NCBI GenBank assembly: GCA_015501595.1
Contig: JADNRX010000256.1
Coordinates: 1-64,000 of the forward strand
DNA length: 64,000 bases
Source: Hymenopellis radicata
Lineage: Eukaryota > Basidiomycota > Agaricomycetes > Agaricales > Physalacriaceae
Reading direction: 5' to 3'
The notes below the pieces were generated by a model. That model was not told the DNA's origin and did not search any database. It saw only the letters and a program-made list of their open reading frames with translations. Every line of letters starts with the position of its first letter. The stretch's first letter is position 1. Of this stretch, positions 20,249 to 31,964 are shown in pieces. Made by a program: the position numbers and the translations under genes.

Positions 20249-21445
20249 TGTTTGGTGGTAATCCTGGGTAATAATCCAAGCCGGCTTCTGGCTTCTGGCT
20301 TTTTCAACAGTTTCGTCTGGCTTTTCGTGAGCCGCATATGGCTTTCCCGTTACATGTCTGGCTTTTCCAATTTGCATCTGGCTTTAGAATGGCATGTCTG
20401 GCTTCCCAAAATGTGTATCTGGCTACCAGCAGAGGTGTATGGCTTTCGACTTCTGGAATATCCCGATGTTCCCAATTGGGTATCCCCGCCCCCCATACAT
20501 CCGTATTCCCACCGCGCACTCTCCTTTTCTTCCCGTGCACCTTGTGTGCAAGCCATGGGGAACCGTCACTGTAAATACGATTCAGATAGCACCCATATAA
20601 TGATGACACTGGCAGGTGCCGCACTGACACCTTCACCTTCCCTTAGGCCACCACCTGCCTTCATCATGCTCTTGTTATCTTGTTTGTGCCTCTCGTGTTG
20701 TCCTTCCAAAGGAGATTATACCCAGGATTGCCAAGTGTATGCGAGACCGCCGGTTGCATGGACCATTGCCCCAATCGAGCTGAAGGATAGTTTTCTGCTG
20801 GCGGTGTTGTGTCCCAGAAGTGTGATGGCCATAGACAGAGGGACAGCAGCAACTCAGTCTCTAGCAGCATAACAGACTCTAGTAGGGTCCATTAGAACAA
20901 GAGAGGTGTCTTGGAAGCGAAGTGTTCCTTCTATTGTCCAAAATGCCCCCGCCGCAGATGGACGGCATGAGAGGGCGGATCATGACCGGCAAATCCAAGT
21001 CGAGACTGTCCCAGCCTCGCATGACATCCCAACCTTCCGTGTAGCATGCAATTAGCTTGGTGGGACTCGAGTAGGACGAACCACAGTCTCTTCATCCCAA
21101 GGATGTCTATGGAGACCGCCGGTTGGGTAGACCATCACCCCAAACAAGCTGAAGAATGCATATCCTCCTCCTCCCGAGTCTATCATCCTTACAGAACCTT
21201 CATTCCATGTCTCGCATGGCCTACGAACATCGTCGTCCGACCACGCTCAAAACCAGCATCCTCATGTAGGCATTGAAGAAATTATTGTTGTTCTGAACAG
21301 TCGGAGTCTCCATGTCATCATCTGCCTTGAATCTTGAAGCAAGCGAAGGTCGTTGAGCGAAACGGTGTTTATTCAGTTTGAAAGAAATACGAGTAGCGCA
21401 GGTACAGTATCTTAAAAAAGGGTGGTAAGAAGGCCTGAAAAGGAA
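20249..21445 (+). repeat. 1.2-kb tandem duplication, copy 2
   Basis: The second copy of 17979-19136. It ends about 230 bp from the stop codon of MPE1, which is transcribed towards it, so MPE1 transcript 3' ends may fall in repeat sequence. Confidence 0.85.
20285..20455. repeat. ctggcttt repeat cluster 2
   Basis: About eight ctggcttt/atggcttt motifs at about 20-bp spacing, forming an inverted pair with the aaagccag cluster at 19950-20090. Confidence 0.8.
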
Positions 21446-21675
21446 AGAAGAGACGAGGAGCATACCCAGCAAATATTACATACGTCCGGCGCGCATGTCA
21501 GAAAGCCCCTCGCCACTGCTCATGCTAAATGCCTCCACCTAAGAGGGACGCTCGCGCTTGACATTCCGTCTGTGGTTATTCACCGGCAGCCTCTGGTACG
21601 CAGAATCCTAGCCTGCCGCCTGTTGCGGCATATACGCAGCACCCCATACCCCCCCGCGCCATTGACGTTGGCGCT

Positions 21676-23460
21676 CTACATATTCTGCATCTGCTGCTGC
21701 TGCTGCTGGAACGCCGACAGCGCGACCGACACCGACTGCGCCTGCTCGAGCTGTATCTGCACCTGCTGGTACTGCATCTCCGTCTGCCGCCGGACCTGGA
21801 CGGGGAGGGACGGATTCTGGAGCATGACGGAGAGCTGCTGTATTTGCGCTTGGAGCTGGGGGATGCTGTTGACCAGCATGCTTTGCATGTCGAATTGGGA
21901 ACCAGGCTGTTCGTCTGAGTAGCGGTCCTGGTCTAAGGAGACCGTGTCGTCCTACGGGGATATAGGGTTAGCGCTTTGGAGGGTTTGTGGTAAGACGAAT
22001 CGCATACGACGCTTGGACCATCGGTCATCGGGCGTATCATACCCATCTCCTCGTCGGCGCCTTTCGTTCTGCTCTTCTCGATTTCTCCTTCGATGTAGTC
22101 GTTGACCTTTGCGCGCATTGGTGTGTCCGTCTCGAGTCCATCCAACGACGCAATTTTCTTGGAACAGTTCGGACATATGAAATCTCGCTCTAGAAGATGG
22201 GTCTGTATACACTCTTCGCAATAAGAAGCGCCGCAGCATGGTGTTTTGACAGCGTCACGAAAGAGTTTATTATCGATTGGACAAACGAGGGTGGCGTCCG
22301 AGGGCACGCGGTCGCGTACATCCGCTGTAGTCAAGGCTTTTGCCTTTGAGATTTGCTTCTTCCATGATGCTCTAGAAGGGCTATGAGCTCAGGTCATTTA
22401 AAGAGAAAAGAGAACCAACAAATCTGGTTGCGCCACAACATAACCACCTTCTGGAGTAACCATGACTCCTGGGCCAATTGGTCCTCCACTGTTCGGGATC
22501 TCAACGACCTTGAGCATGCTGCGAGGAATACCAGTCGTGCGCTTTATCCGAGGTTTGTGGTCGTGTCCACGGTTATTGTTCGTTGGACAGTCCTTGATCC
22601 AATGTCCTGGGGAACATCAGTTCATGAGTTACAGCAATAATGTAAATATACCTTTCTGGCCACATCGATAGCAGACAGAACTTGGCGGTAGTGCTCGATC
22701 AGGCGTTTGGAACGCCTGGTGGGAGGCGACCGGCTTGCCGCCACGAGCGCCACCTCTAGGAGTGAAGGCGACACGGGTCGCACTGAGAGACACAAGGAAA
22801 TATAGCAAAAAGAACGTTCATCAGAGATCGAGCTACTACACAAATAGATGCCCTCGAGGGCGCAACGAACTAAGACATTTTCTCCTGGGTCTCCTCCCAG
22901 TTGGCGGCCTGTGCCTGGAACATGGCCGCCATTGCCACCGCTTCGTCGTCGGTGGCTCCAGCCGCAGCTACGATAGGCTCGACCTGTAGGAGATGGTAGG
23001 AACCGTCAACCGAGACATTTGAGGCGCTTACTGGTTTCGCAGCAGGCTCATCGAAGCGCTTGGAGATGGCGCCTCTGCGATAAGTCATGCCGCCTCTTGA
23101 CACGGGCTCTGACGTCGGGATGATATTTGCTGCTCCAGCGGTGTAAAAAGCGGACTTTCCCTTTCCAGGACGTGCGGCTGGCATGCGCTTTACCATGACA
23201 TATGATGACCTGGGGATGATTTCTGCGTCGTCCTTGTACTCTGTTGTAGCAAGTGAGCTGCAGAAGTAGAACGCTGCAAGAGGCGCACCTTGTTCGGTGT
23301 TAAAGTCGTAGAGGTAGAGATCAAAGTCGTTGGCCTTGCTCATGTTGTTGGCGAGTATAATGTCGCGTTTGAGGTCAAAGACGGTGATTCCGGTGCCGTC
23401 AAATGTTACTCGAGACTCGTCCTTGCGCGACTTCCAGCGGTAAAAGACTGAAGATGCCAT
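21676..23460 (-). CDS. MPE1: Mpe1/RBBP6-type subunit of the cleavage and polyadenylation factor
   Basis: Join (minus): 23460-23289, 23240-23032, 22983-22877, 22782-22652, 22606-22420, 22371-22011, 21951-21676; 480 residues. Mpe1 is a nuclear pre-mRNA 3'-end processing factor. The order of domains fits: DWNN ubiquitin-like domain at the N-terminus (MASSVFYRWKSRKDESRV, FDLKRDIILANNM, DFDLYLYD), a conserved AMAAMFQAQAANWEETQEK, a CCHC zinc knuckle (CYRCGQKGHWIKDC), TTGIPRSML and GVMVTPEGG, then a RING/U-box-like finger (CPIDNKLFRDAVKTPCCG, CEECIQTHLL, CPNC) and a Gln-rich coiled C-terminus. Length is close to yeast Mpe1 (441). All introns are 45-95 nt and phases agree. One donor (gtctta at 22876) is weak and sits where the unspliced frame hits a stop. 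No damage seen: likely functional. Confidence 0.93.
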
Positions 23461-24055
23461 CGTTGTTCAGTCAAGAGTGAGACGTGACTTGCCTTTTACA
23501 GCCATGGTTCCATCTTTACCCATTCCTTTGTTCATATCTTAAGCGAAGCGAGTGGCTTCTAGTCCCCGATTCTTTTTAATTGGCCAGCTTGTGTCAAAAT
23601 AGCATTGGCCTGAATATGACGACCCGGACCAAAATCGTTTGCACAAACGGGCACCTTAGGTCATTTGGACCAGGAGTGCTCCATGTCTTCATATACGTGT
23701 TCATCAGACAGGTACAGTCGTTTCAGAAACCCTTGCCTGGCGATGCCAAACACGCCAAACCGAACACCCTGCCCCAACCAAACAAGCCAAACACGCCAAA
23801 CATCCCGTAGCCAAACAGCTTACATACAGTGAGATCGGCAACGCGAATGGTAGCGAGTCTACTGTACGTACGCGTCGTTTATGAATTGCTTGTGCTATTT
23901 GAATGCAAGTGTAGATGCTGCTTCGAAACATGATGTATGACGAAATATCGGCTGGGGTTGGCTACTGCGTATGCAAGAAGGCAACAAGAAGGAGTAGCCT
24001 GCATCTAGATTCTAATCTACAAGAGAACTGACCCGAAGATACCATACACCATTCA
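23461..24055. other. MPE1 upstream region
   Basis: No gene. It includes a ccaaac/gccaaac-rich stretch at about 23745-23818 and a pyrimidine-rich segment just upstream of the MPE1 start. Confidence 0.4.
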
Positions 24056-24307
24056 TCATCGATAATGCCGTGTGCACAATTTGATGTGCTCTGGGTGCAT
24101 GAGGTAACACTCGTCCAACTCTCGCGGCACCAAGACAATGCGCGGGTTATGGAACGACAAGGAATCTGTGGCGTCGCGATCCTGTATCACATATACGTAA
24201 AATCGTCGAAAACCTATGTCAAGACTCCACATCGTGAAATCTCCAAGGCGATCCGGGCAATGCGCATAGTATGGCGATGAGATGCGATGTTGAAATTCCG
24301 TGAGCAA
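24056..24307 (-). other. 83-codon open frame, possible gene fragment
   Basis: The translation looks protein-like (FQHRISSPYYAHCPDRLGDF, NPRIVLVPRELDECYLMHPE) rather than random, with balanced composition. I do not recognise the family. There is no obvious extension through introns on either side. It is offered as a possible exon of a decayed gene. Confidence 0.25.
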
Positions 24308-24554
24308 AAGGAAATGGGTTTTTGTTGGTAAGTGAACAACATACGATGTTCTAACGCGCGCTGCTGTTATATAAGCGAGGTACCTTGGGCAACGGGGAAG
24401 TGGCGTTCATAGTCGTTCGCTCTCTTGCACGGCTGCTTTGGCAAAGGAAAGGTTCGCGCGAGCGGGTGTTGCATGACGTGCAAAGGCCGCTCACCTTGAG
24501 TCAAGCAATCAGCCTCCACTATAAGAAATAGAATGCACTGCATTGACCCTTCCA

Positions 24555-25137
24555 ACCGACGATGAACCCGATAATGCATTCCGCACTAGTAAGTCTGTTT
24601 TGATATCCAATAATCTCATGCTCATCATTCGCAGTTCAAGACATACATGCCGAGTTAGACCTTGAGTCATTCGACGCGATGGCTGTTCGCCCGACTTTGA
24701 CAGGACGCCAATCGGAAAATGCACCATCCGAATCCGACGACGAACTGGATGCTGATGACGAAATGCACGTCGACAATCCATTCGATATGCGACGAGAACA
24801 AGCCGCGTTGGAGGCTGTTCGTGTTCCACCAATTACGCCCATTACACCGAGCCGTCCACCATCGGAAGAGCCCCAACAGCGAACACTTCAACTGAACTCG
24901 GGCGGCGCAGTCGGCATCTCACAGAGTATCGCTACATCTTCAGCTAAAAAGACGGGCCGTCGGTGCGGACTTTGTGTCAGCGCCTATTGTCGACGTCGTT
25001 GGGAGTGTCCAGGAAGCGGCGCGCAGAAGTATTGCAGTTGCCTTCCCAGGCATCCTCCTCTAGAAGGGAAGCGCGCGCGCATGTCGGAAGAGGTGATTTT
25101 GGCGTTCTTAGCGGCACAGGAAGCAGAGGGAAGGTGA
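24555..25137 (+). CDS. putative zinc-knuckle protein fragment, transposon-associated type
   Basis: A main exon at about 24633-25137 joins in phase to an upstream piece across a 47-nt intron (donor GTAAGT at 24586, acceptor CAG before TTCAAG): PDNAFRT then IQDIHAELDLESFDAM. The product is acidic (SDDELDADDEMHVDNPFDM), then Pro/Thr-rich, and ends in a Cys cluster CGLC-x4-C-x5-C-x9-CSC with basic residues. In agaricomycete genomes a similar C-terminal Cys cluster occurs in proteins lying near transposons; I do not know the function. The 5' end is not defined because the upstream frame meets stops near 24530. It may be a truncated gene. Confidence 0.4.
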
Positions 25138-26129
25138 AGAAATGTGTATATTTGTGTAGTAGATCGATCAGTAGTTGAATGAGAAAAGTATCTGTGTAAA
25201 ATGAAAGTGGCGATAACGAACAGGAATTGGCAAGTGAGAGTGTCTATAGAATAAAATAAGGCAATGCTTTAGATGAGCAACGGGACTCAAAGACTCACAG
25301 CATTGGGAAACACGGTGAGCATGACGATGACATTCGTGTCCGCATGTTGAGTCGGCGTGTGCAGCGGCAATGCGGGAAGAAGTGAGAGGTGAGGAAGACC
25401 CGGGAAGCATGAGTGAGGCGGCGTGATAGTATGGAGGCACCCGATAATGATGATGATGATGAATTGAATGATTGGAGGAATGGGACGACGACGACGACGA
25501 CGCCTCGGACACCAAACAGAGAGAGGCCGGAAAATCTCCAACGTCAGGCTGAACGTAGCCTGGGTGCTGGCGCAACCAGCGCGTAAGAATGCGGAAAGGG
25601 GGATGAGTCGGTGGGGAGCCTGGCCGCATTCAGCTTGTCGAGAAATTTTCCATATAGATCTAGTCTGAAATAATGAAATCAGTGAATCCAGCAACGTCGA
25701 CACCGTGTCGACGCCGCCAAAAATCCGGCTGAAATAAATAAAAAGAATGAGTACGAACCTGCGCCGTAAATCCCGCTCGTACCGCTCTTAAAGCCCACTC
25801 ACCGGTGGGGCGGATGGCTCTCGTCGATTTCTGGTGGGTGCCGGACAGCCAGACCATGGTGCCAGACGTGCGCGGGGAGGACACTGAGGCGAACGACTCC
25901 GTTGCTAGGCGGACGACGCCCTAGCAACGGTGTTGGTGCGGTCCTGGGAGGGCGCCATGTCGCGTCGCCGTGTATCGAGAGAGATGTCGGAGATGGCGGT
26001 CAGAGGCAAGAACGTTGATGACGCCGGCGTGCTGAAGCAAAAGAATCTAATCTTAAGATTAGAATCTTGCATAGTGGTCGTGGTGGGGTAGAAGTGGGAG
26101 GAGAGGAAGAAAGGAAATGGAGGATTATC
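25138..26129. other. low-complexity intergenic region
   Basis: It holds gat and gac trinucleotide microsatellites (about 25446-25503) that create Ser and His runs in the minus-strand frames. No domain recognised in frames 25168-25629 or 25905-26153. Confidence 0.4.
25446..25503. repeat. gat/gac trinucleotide microsatellite
   Basis: Runs of gatgatgatgatgat and gacgacgacgacgacg separated by about 25 bp. Confidence 0.85.
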
Positions 26130-27110
26130 CTGACGCCCTGGGTTATATCCCAAAACGATTCGGGCAAGATCCAGATCTGCGAGGAGCCGTGGAGATGAGA
26201 TTAGAGCGGATTGATGTAGTCATTTCTAGGGTGTCCATTTGAGTTTTGCGAACCCGAATTCAGCGAATGTTGGAATGGACGCCACACGTAAGTTGGCGAA
26301 TTGAACAATGTTGGATTTGGGCTTAACGAAGCGAGGAGTAAAAGGGTCTAGTAATAAGATCGTGTCCCCGCCTAATTCGAGGTCAAATGGGCTTGTAGAT
26401 GAGAAATATGAAAGTGAACATACCAATGGCCCCCCCAATGAATGAATAAGTATATCCAAATCTCCCCAAGTCCAACATTCGGGGATCCGCATGCTGCACG
26501 TCGCCCAGTCCTCGGTATCGCTGCCACGTAAACGCGGGAAATCCTAATTGAATGGGAAACCGTATCCAGGCGCGAAGTCGAGAAAAGGACGAGCAACATT
26601 GCATTGTGATCATGCGGATCTAAGACAATCTTGTATCAATTCTAAAATAAAACAGCGAGTAGCGCAGTGCCGGAACTGGGGACGTACAAGTTTTGAATAC
26701 AAGTTGTATCCGGGTCCTCGAGCATGCAGCTCCTTACCGATATCCTGAGAAGGTCGAAGCCGAGAGGTACGTCCCAAGGCACAGCGAGAAGCGTTGAATT
26801 AAGGTCGCGAAGAAGGTTTTCCATAGAAACGATACCCAAGTCGAAATGGCATGGCGGATGGATTGCAAGAGCGAGAAGCACTTGCATCACCCTCACAGTT
26901 CCCACAGATCCGGTCCCGATGCGATAAGATTGCCTCGAAGAGGCACATAAGATCCTCGTCATAGATAGCATGAGTCGTAGCGGAAGTGAGAAGCGCGGCG
27001 GGACGCTGAATACGTGCGGTTTTGACGCGTTTTCGCACCCGGGATGTCGAATCAGGCACAGCGAGAGGGGATTCCGATTGAGGTCAGACGCGCTAAGGGA
27101 GACAAAGACG
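26130..27110. repeat. diverged paralogous segment, copy 1
   Basis: It shares collinear short blocks with 28640-29550: gatccagatctgc, tgttggaatg plus gcgacgccacac or gacgccacac, and catagata followed by gtagcggaag or gtagacggaag. The copies are strongly diverged, with many indels. No gene recognised in either; minus-strand frames are short and interrupted. Confidence 0.6.
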
Positions 27111-28639
27111 TGGAATTACTTCAAGTCGCAAAAACAGGTCGATGGTAGTGCAAGTGCAAGTTCACTAGATCGCTCGGTCTTGCCCGATTGGGAACTTTAC
27201 CTGTTACTACGACCTCAACCACGTCGCTCCGAGATTCAACAACATCTGGACCACATGTGCTGACCGTGGACCATGCGGAGGATGAATGGCGCTCTGAAAG
27301 GCACTAATTGACACCCTTTGAAGGTAAGCTTTCATTTAATGTTTCTCGGCTCACCTTTAATTAGCTTTTCAACAATGTTATATAATGTTCGACTGGATGG
27401 TGTAACGCGCGGACCTCTTCGTCAACTTGGAACTTCATTGATATATTGTATTCTAGGAATTTATGTAGATACAACGACTTTTGAAGCTGTCTGTGACAGC
27501 ATGGACGACATCTAACTGCCTCCAACAGAATCTTGCGCCGCTGGACAAGCCGTGCCTGCTGCGTTCTCACAACATGGTACTATAACAAAATCTCTAACGC
27601 CATGGAAGACACGCACATCCGCCAACATCGACGGATACACCGCCGCAAACGACTCGGACAACTTCCCAAAACAACTCCGTCATGATGTCTGTGCGCCTTC
27701 TGCAACGCGCGCTGTTTCTACTCTCACTCGCCGTAGAATACTAACTCATTTATGCTACTCTACTACTAGGACGTCACTGCAAATCCTTCGTCAGTACTCG
27801 TAGCGCGTAGTTTACCAAGATGTACATAAATAATCAAGTTACTGACCAGCATCATCACGGCCTTTGCGCTGCCTCCACTGTGATCGACCATCAGAGAACG
27901 CCGCGAACAAGATCAAGAAACGACTTGATTGTGAGATGTCTTTCAGGCGGCAAGGTCCCAGCCAGAGATGTCAGAGAAGCCGACGAGGCTGCAAGTCAAG
28001 GATGTAAGAAAGAGAAGCACCGCGAGAAAGAAGAAAACATACCCCAGCGGCGACTAATGCGAAGACGAAGACCTGGGAAAGAAAGGTAAATAGACAATGT
28101 TGACACCAGACGAACGACCTCACCTAAAGAAGACAAAGACAAGCTCGAAGACATCGACGAAAGCAGGTGATGGTGGGTACACGGCTACCAAGGTGGGTAA
28201 ATAAGTGCTCAAACGAACGTGAAGAAGATAAACTTACCGTGACAGCGTCTATGGCGAAGACGAGCTTGAAGACGATGTTGTACTGGTTGAAGTACAAGAC
28301 GACAACGTAGGCGTTGACCGATGGCCAAGGACGACTTGCGCCAGTCGTCCACAACGAGAGCGCCGAATCCAGTACACCGTTGTCGTCAGCTGAGATCCAG
28401 TCCAGTGCGAATCGGGGAAGACACCAGGTATCACAGCGCCATCAAGCCCGTCAAGGAGAGTGCGCTGATTAACGGTCAGTGAAAAGTTGGTAGAAGCAAC
28501 CTACCATGGCGGACACGACGAGCTTGGGATCTTGACAAGACGTCGGCGACAGTACAGCGGCAATGATGAGAGTCCCGCCGTCGAAAGCATCGTGGTGGTA
28601 GTGCGAGAGAGAGGAGACAAAGTTGGGGCAAGGGAAGCA
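27111..28639. other. between the diverged repeats, no gene recognised
   Basis: Frames 27318-27515, 27552-27803 and 27820-28089 (plus) and 28124-28434 (minus) are open but without a family pattern. A hydrophobic stretch in the minus frame near 28290 might be a membrane-protein exon. Confidence 0.35.
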
Positions 28640-29550
28640 AGAACTGGGTGTTCGAATTATATCCCAATTCGTCCGAACCAGATCCAGATCTGCCGGTATC
28701 CGAGGAGCGTTGATTCTAGGGGAATTACGTCCCTGTTTCCAGCCTATCCATTTGGCTTTGGGCACCAGATTGTTGGAATGATGAGCGACGCCACACAAGT
28801 TGGTTTTTGGAAAAAGAGATTCAATTCGAAGTGTAATGAAACGAGGAGACGAGGCACACAGAATACTGTATTACCAAGGAGTCTGGGATAAATGTGAGCA
28901 AGCTTGGACGAAGAAATTAAATTGGGACATACCGAATGGGTGAATGTCCGAATTTCCACCCGAATCGAGGGGAAAACACCAACGTCCGCGAGACGAGACT
29001 GCATGATGTTCGTCGCCGTCAGTATCTCTCTCCCAACGCTACCACGTAAACGTCCTTATCCCAAATCGCCATTCTAAACCCTGGATTCCATCCGCGGTCC
29101 TATGCCCAAATCATTCAAGCGCGCGCGGTCAGCGGAGTCACAGAATGTTCCAGAGCAAAAGTCTATTCCGAAACGTCAATGCAAGACGAACCGCGGTGAA
29201 TAGAAATGCTTCACCTGAATGAACCCGAATGTGGAACTGGAACATGCGGGGGTCTCTGTTCAATGGGATTAGTCCATTGAATGAGAATCCAAATTAACTT
29301 GATCGTACGCTAACGTAGCGCCGCAGACGGAAGCCCGAGGGAACGAGAGATCCAAGATGGGGGATGGAGGCAAGGAGCAAAAGGCTTGCGGTCCCGAGAC
29401 GATAAGATTGAGTTAGAGAGGTACGTAGAACCGCCGTCATAGATAACAGAACTCGTAGTAGACGGAAGCAGCAGACGAGAAAGTCGAAGAAGACGCGATT
29501 TGACGCGTCGTTGGCCCTGGGGTCCGTCGGGATATCGATGACAGTTATAA
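28640..29550. repeat. diverged paralogous segment, copy 2
   Basis: Collinear partner of 26130-27110, about 2.5 kb away, same orientation. Confidence 0.6.
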
Positions 29551-29552
29551 AA
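29544..29552 (+). promoter_or_regulatory. TATA-like motif
   Basis: The motif ttataaaag is followed by a g/c-rich initiator-like segment. No downstream gene could be defined. Confidence 0.2.
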
Positions 29553-30903
29553 GGGCAGGTTCTAAGTGTAGAAGCCTGCCCAAACGAATATAGAGTCAGA
29601 AGAGATTGAAGTCAAAAACCGGGTCCAGCTTGGTCGTAGTCGGAGTGCAAGTCGCCGATCACTTGTTATTGCCGGATCCGGCACTCTTACCGTACACCTG
29701 CAACTGCTGGTCGAACACAGTAAGTCCAAAGGTTGTTTGAACTTGAAGGTTGTCGTAGATTGCGATGATGACGATGTGGCGCAGATAGGCGACTGCACGG
29801 CGAGTCTGAATATCATCATCGCTGTTGTAAGTTCGACAACGCACCGTTACAGGTTGTACCCATTGTTGACGACAAGGAGGGTCTATCGTGACCGCCATTG
29901 CTAGGCGAGGGCACGCAGTGGCCTACACTATGTTATCTAGTACACTCTACAGTGAGCTCGCTGTCGACAACGATGATGACCCGCTTGTCGTCGGTATCGT
30001 GCGTGTCGGTCAATGATGGCAAAAGGGTGAAATCGTGGTTTATGACCCAATACACTGGGTATTCTTGTCAAAAACTCACAGAAAAAGAATTCAAAGAAAG
30101 AGAACTAGAGAGAGATCTGTAGGGCAACATAAGCGGCCACAGAACCTGTCCGAGAGAGATGATGATAGGCCGCCCGTTGTCCGCCGTCTAGATACCATAC
30201 AAAGTGAAACAACCGGCAAGCAAGTTACGGAGCCGGACAAACTCTCAAATGCCTTGGACAGATGGAGCGAGATGTACTAGTATTCATAGACCTGGATCAT
30301 CGTCCACCAAGAGTGGTCCTCGTTGGTGACCTTTGTCTCGCCACAGACACTGATGATGCTGGAGTCGTCAGCGGCACAGGCAACCAGTCGGTTAGGAGAG
30401 TCGGGGGTGACGGTCTGAAGCAGCACCTCAGTAAACGAGCAGTGGGCACGAAATATCTCGTACCGTATCAACATCGACAGTAAAAATATACTCGCAAAAG
30501 GCCCCGTCAATTCCAATGATGTTACGCATCTGGTGGTAAATCTCCAACTCCAGACAGCGCAGCGTCAAAGTGCACGCGGTTCAGATAGTCCTGAGCCTGA
30601 GCATCGTTTCCCGCCATTACCAGGCTGGGAGCGCTCGATCGGTTTGCCAACCTGCGATATACCTAGAACAGGATTTGAGTACTTCACCCACGAGTATTTG
30701 GGAAATAACTTACAGTATGATGTGTCCTTCAAACGGCGTCGGTAGAGACCGGAATACACCTTTGCATAGTTCAACGCCTTCGATGCCGCTCCGACCAACT
30801 TGAACAGCAGCGGCTCCAGATCGAGCTTGGGATCGATTCCAGAAGCCTTTTCACCTTGGGTGAGGCCGAAGGACAATAGTCGTGCCGGGAGGCGTCATCT
30901 CAA
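29553..30903. other. no gene recognised; possible tail of the FGGY fragment
   Basis: The minus frames 30277-30516 and 30565-30876 are open. In the second, text beyond the FGGY motif (MTPPGT) can be read as SPKVKRLLESIPKLDLE, then further residues not typical of the kinase. The remainder holds nothing I can name. Confidence 0.3.
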
Positions 30904-31529
30904 CCTAGTCAACCGATTAACGTTGCCTCGGACACAAAGTCTAATCTCACCATGATCTTCCAAAGCGCCTCCCCCTGCTCCTTCTCCCCCATAGCTCTTT
31001 TCCCTTGTGCCTCTGAAGCGAAACGTCCGAGCATAGTGGCACCAAGAACCACTGCGCCCGCGTGGTCGAATGGCAACACGACGGGCATCCCACAGGTGTC
31101 TGCAAAGCGCTGCATCAGAGGAATGTTCTTGGCTTGCTCGCCGCTCATGTAGATCGAATCAATCTTGTGGCCCTTTCTGTTCATCTCGTCAACGATATGA
31201 CGCGTCTGAAGCGTGATAGCCTCGAGCGTCACGTTGTATTTACGAGCAAGATCGTGTAGCCCGGCGTCCTATCTCCAGTTGAGTAAATTAATGTCGGTGG
31301 CGAAAAAGGTCGTACAAGTGTAATGCCGACCAAAGGACCACGCATACGTGGATCAGTAATTGGAGAGCGGTTACCTGTAGCAGTGAAATAAGTCCACGGT
31401 GCAAGGTTAAACACTATACCATGTAAATCGGGATAGAGGTGAAGGTCTTTCGTCAGCTCTGTCAAGCTGTCGACTTTCTCGCGTGCCTTGGAGTTCCTCA
31501 AGAAGGTCCTGGAGGACTGATAAAATGTG
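30904..31529 (-). pseudogene. FGGY-family carbohydrate kinase, C-terminal fragment
   Basis: Minus-strand exons 31529-31420, 31374-31316, 31268-30951 and from 30904 join in phase through 45-48-nt introns. They read LTELTKDLHLYPDLHG, NRSPITDPRMRGPLVGITL, DAGLHDLARKYNVTLEA, QTRHIVDEMNRKGHKIDSIY, MSGEQAKNIPLMQRFADTC and VEMTPPGT. This is the C-terminal ATPase-lobe region of fungal FGGY kinases (ribulokinase-like sugar kinases). The usual MSGGQAKN reads MSGEQAKN here. The N-terminal domain is missing: the sequence switches abruptly into the Plavaka N-terminus at 31530. After MTPPGT the expected C-terminal helix is shifted in frame. It is a transcribable but non-functional fragment. Confidence 0.8.
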
Positions 31530-31816
31530 ATCTTCTGCACGATCCGCGTCAGGAGATGGTTCACGGTTGGGTGAAGGTGGCGTCGAATGAGGAGGGGAAG
31601 GTGTGGGATCACGAGAGGGAGGAGGACTGAAACCAGGACCATTATCAAAGTCATACGGGTTATCGTTGGCTGCGGGGGTGACGGAAGTGGTTGCTCAATG
31701 GTGTAGTGCTTCGAATTGACGTGTTGAGTGAGACCACTCTGATTGTGGAACATCCTTTCGCATCCCGCAAAAGTGCAGGAAATAGTACCAAGAGTGCGAC
31801 GTCGACGAGCGCTCAT
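31530..31816 (-). pseudogene. Plavaka transposase N-terminus, copy in block A', fused to FGGY sequence
   Basis: It starts at 31816 with the same C2H2 finger as the copy at 15287. A c-run one base shorter than in block A (near 31677) throws it out of the transposase frame after about 48 residues. The shifted frame then stays open across the junction at 31530 and enters the FGGY kinase frame (SLTELTKDLHLYPDL), giving a 195-codon chimeric ORF (31229-31816) if introns are ignored. Confidence 0.78.
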
Positions 31817-31964
31817 GGTGGCGATGGAGAGAGATACGAACAGGGGCTATGCAACGAATCAGTAAAGAGCCGGTTTGAAAATCGTCGGGATTATGCTTGC
31901 AGAATCAAGCCGGTATTGCGCAATTTTCAACCAACTTCCCTTCCATCCCTCACCGCCCGGCGCG

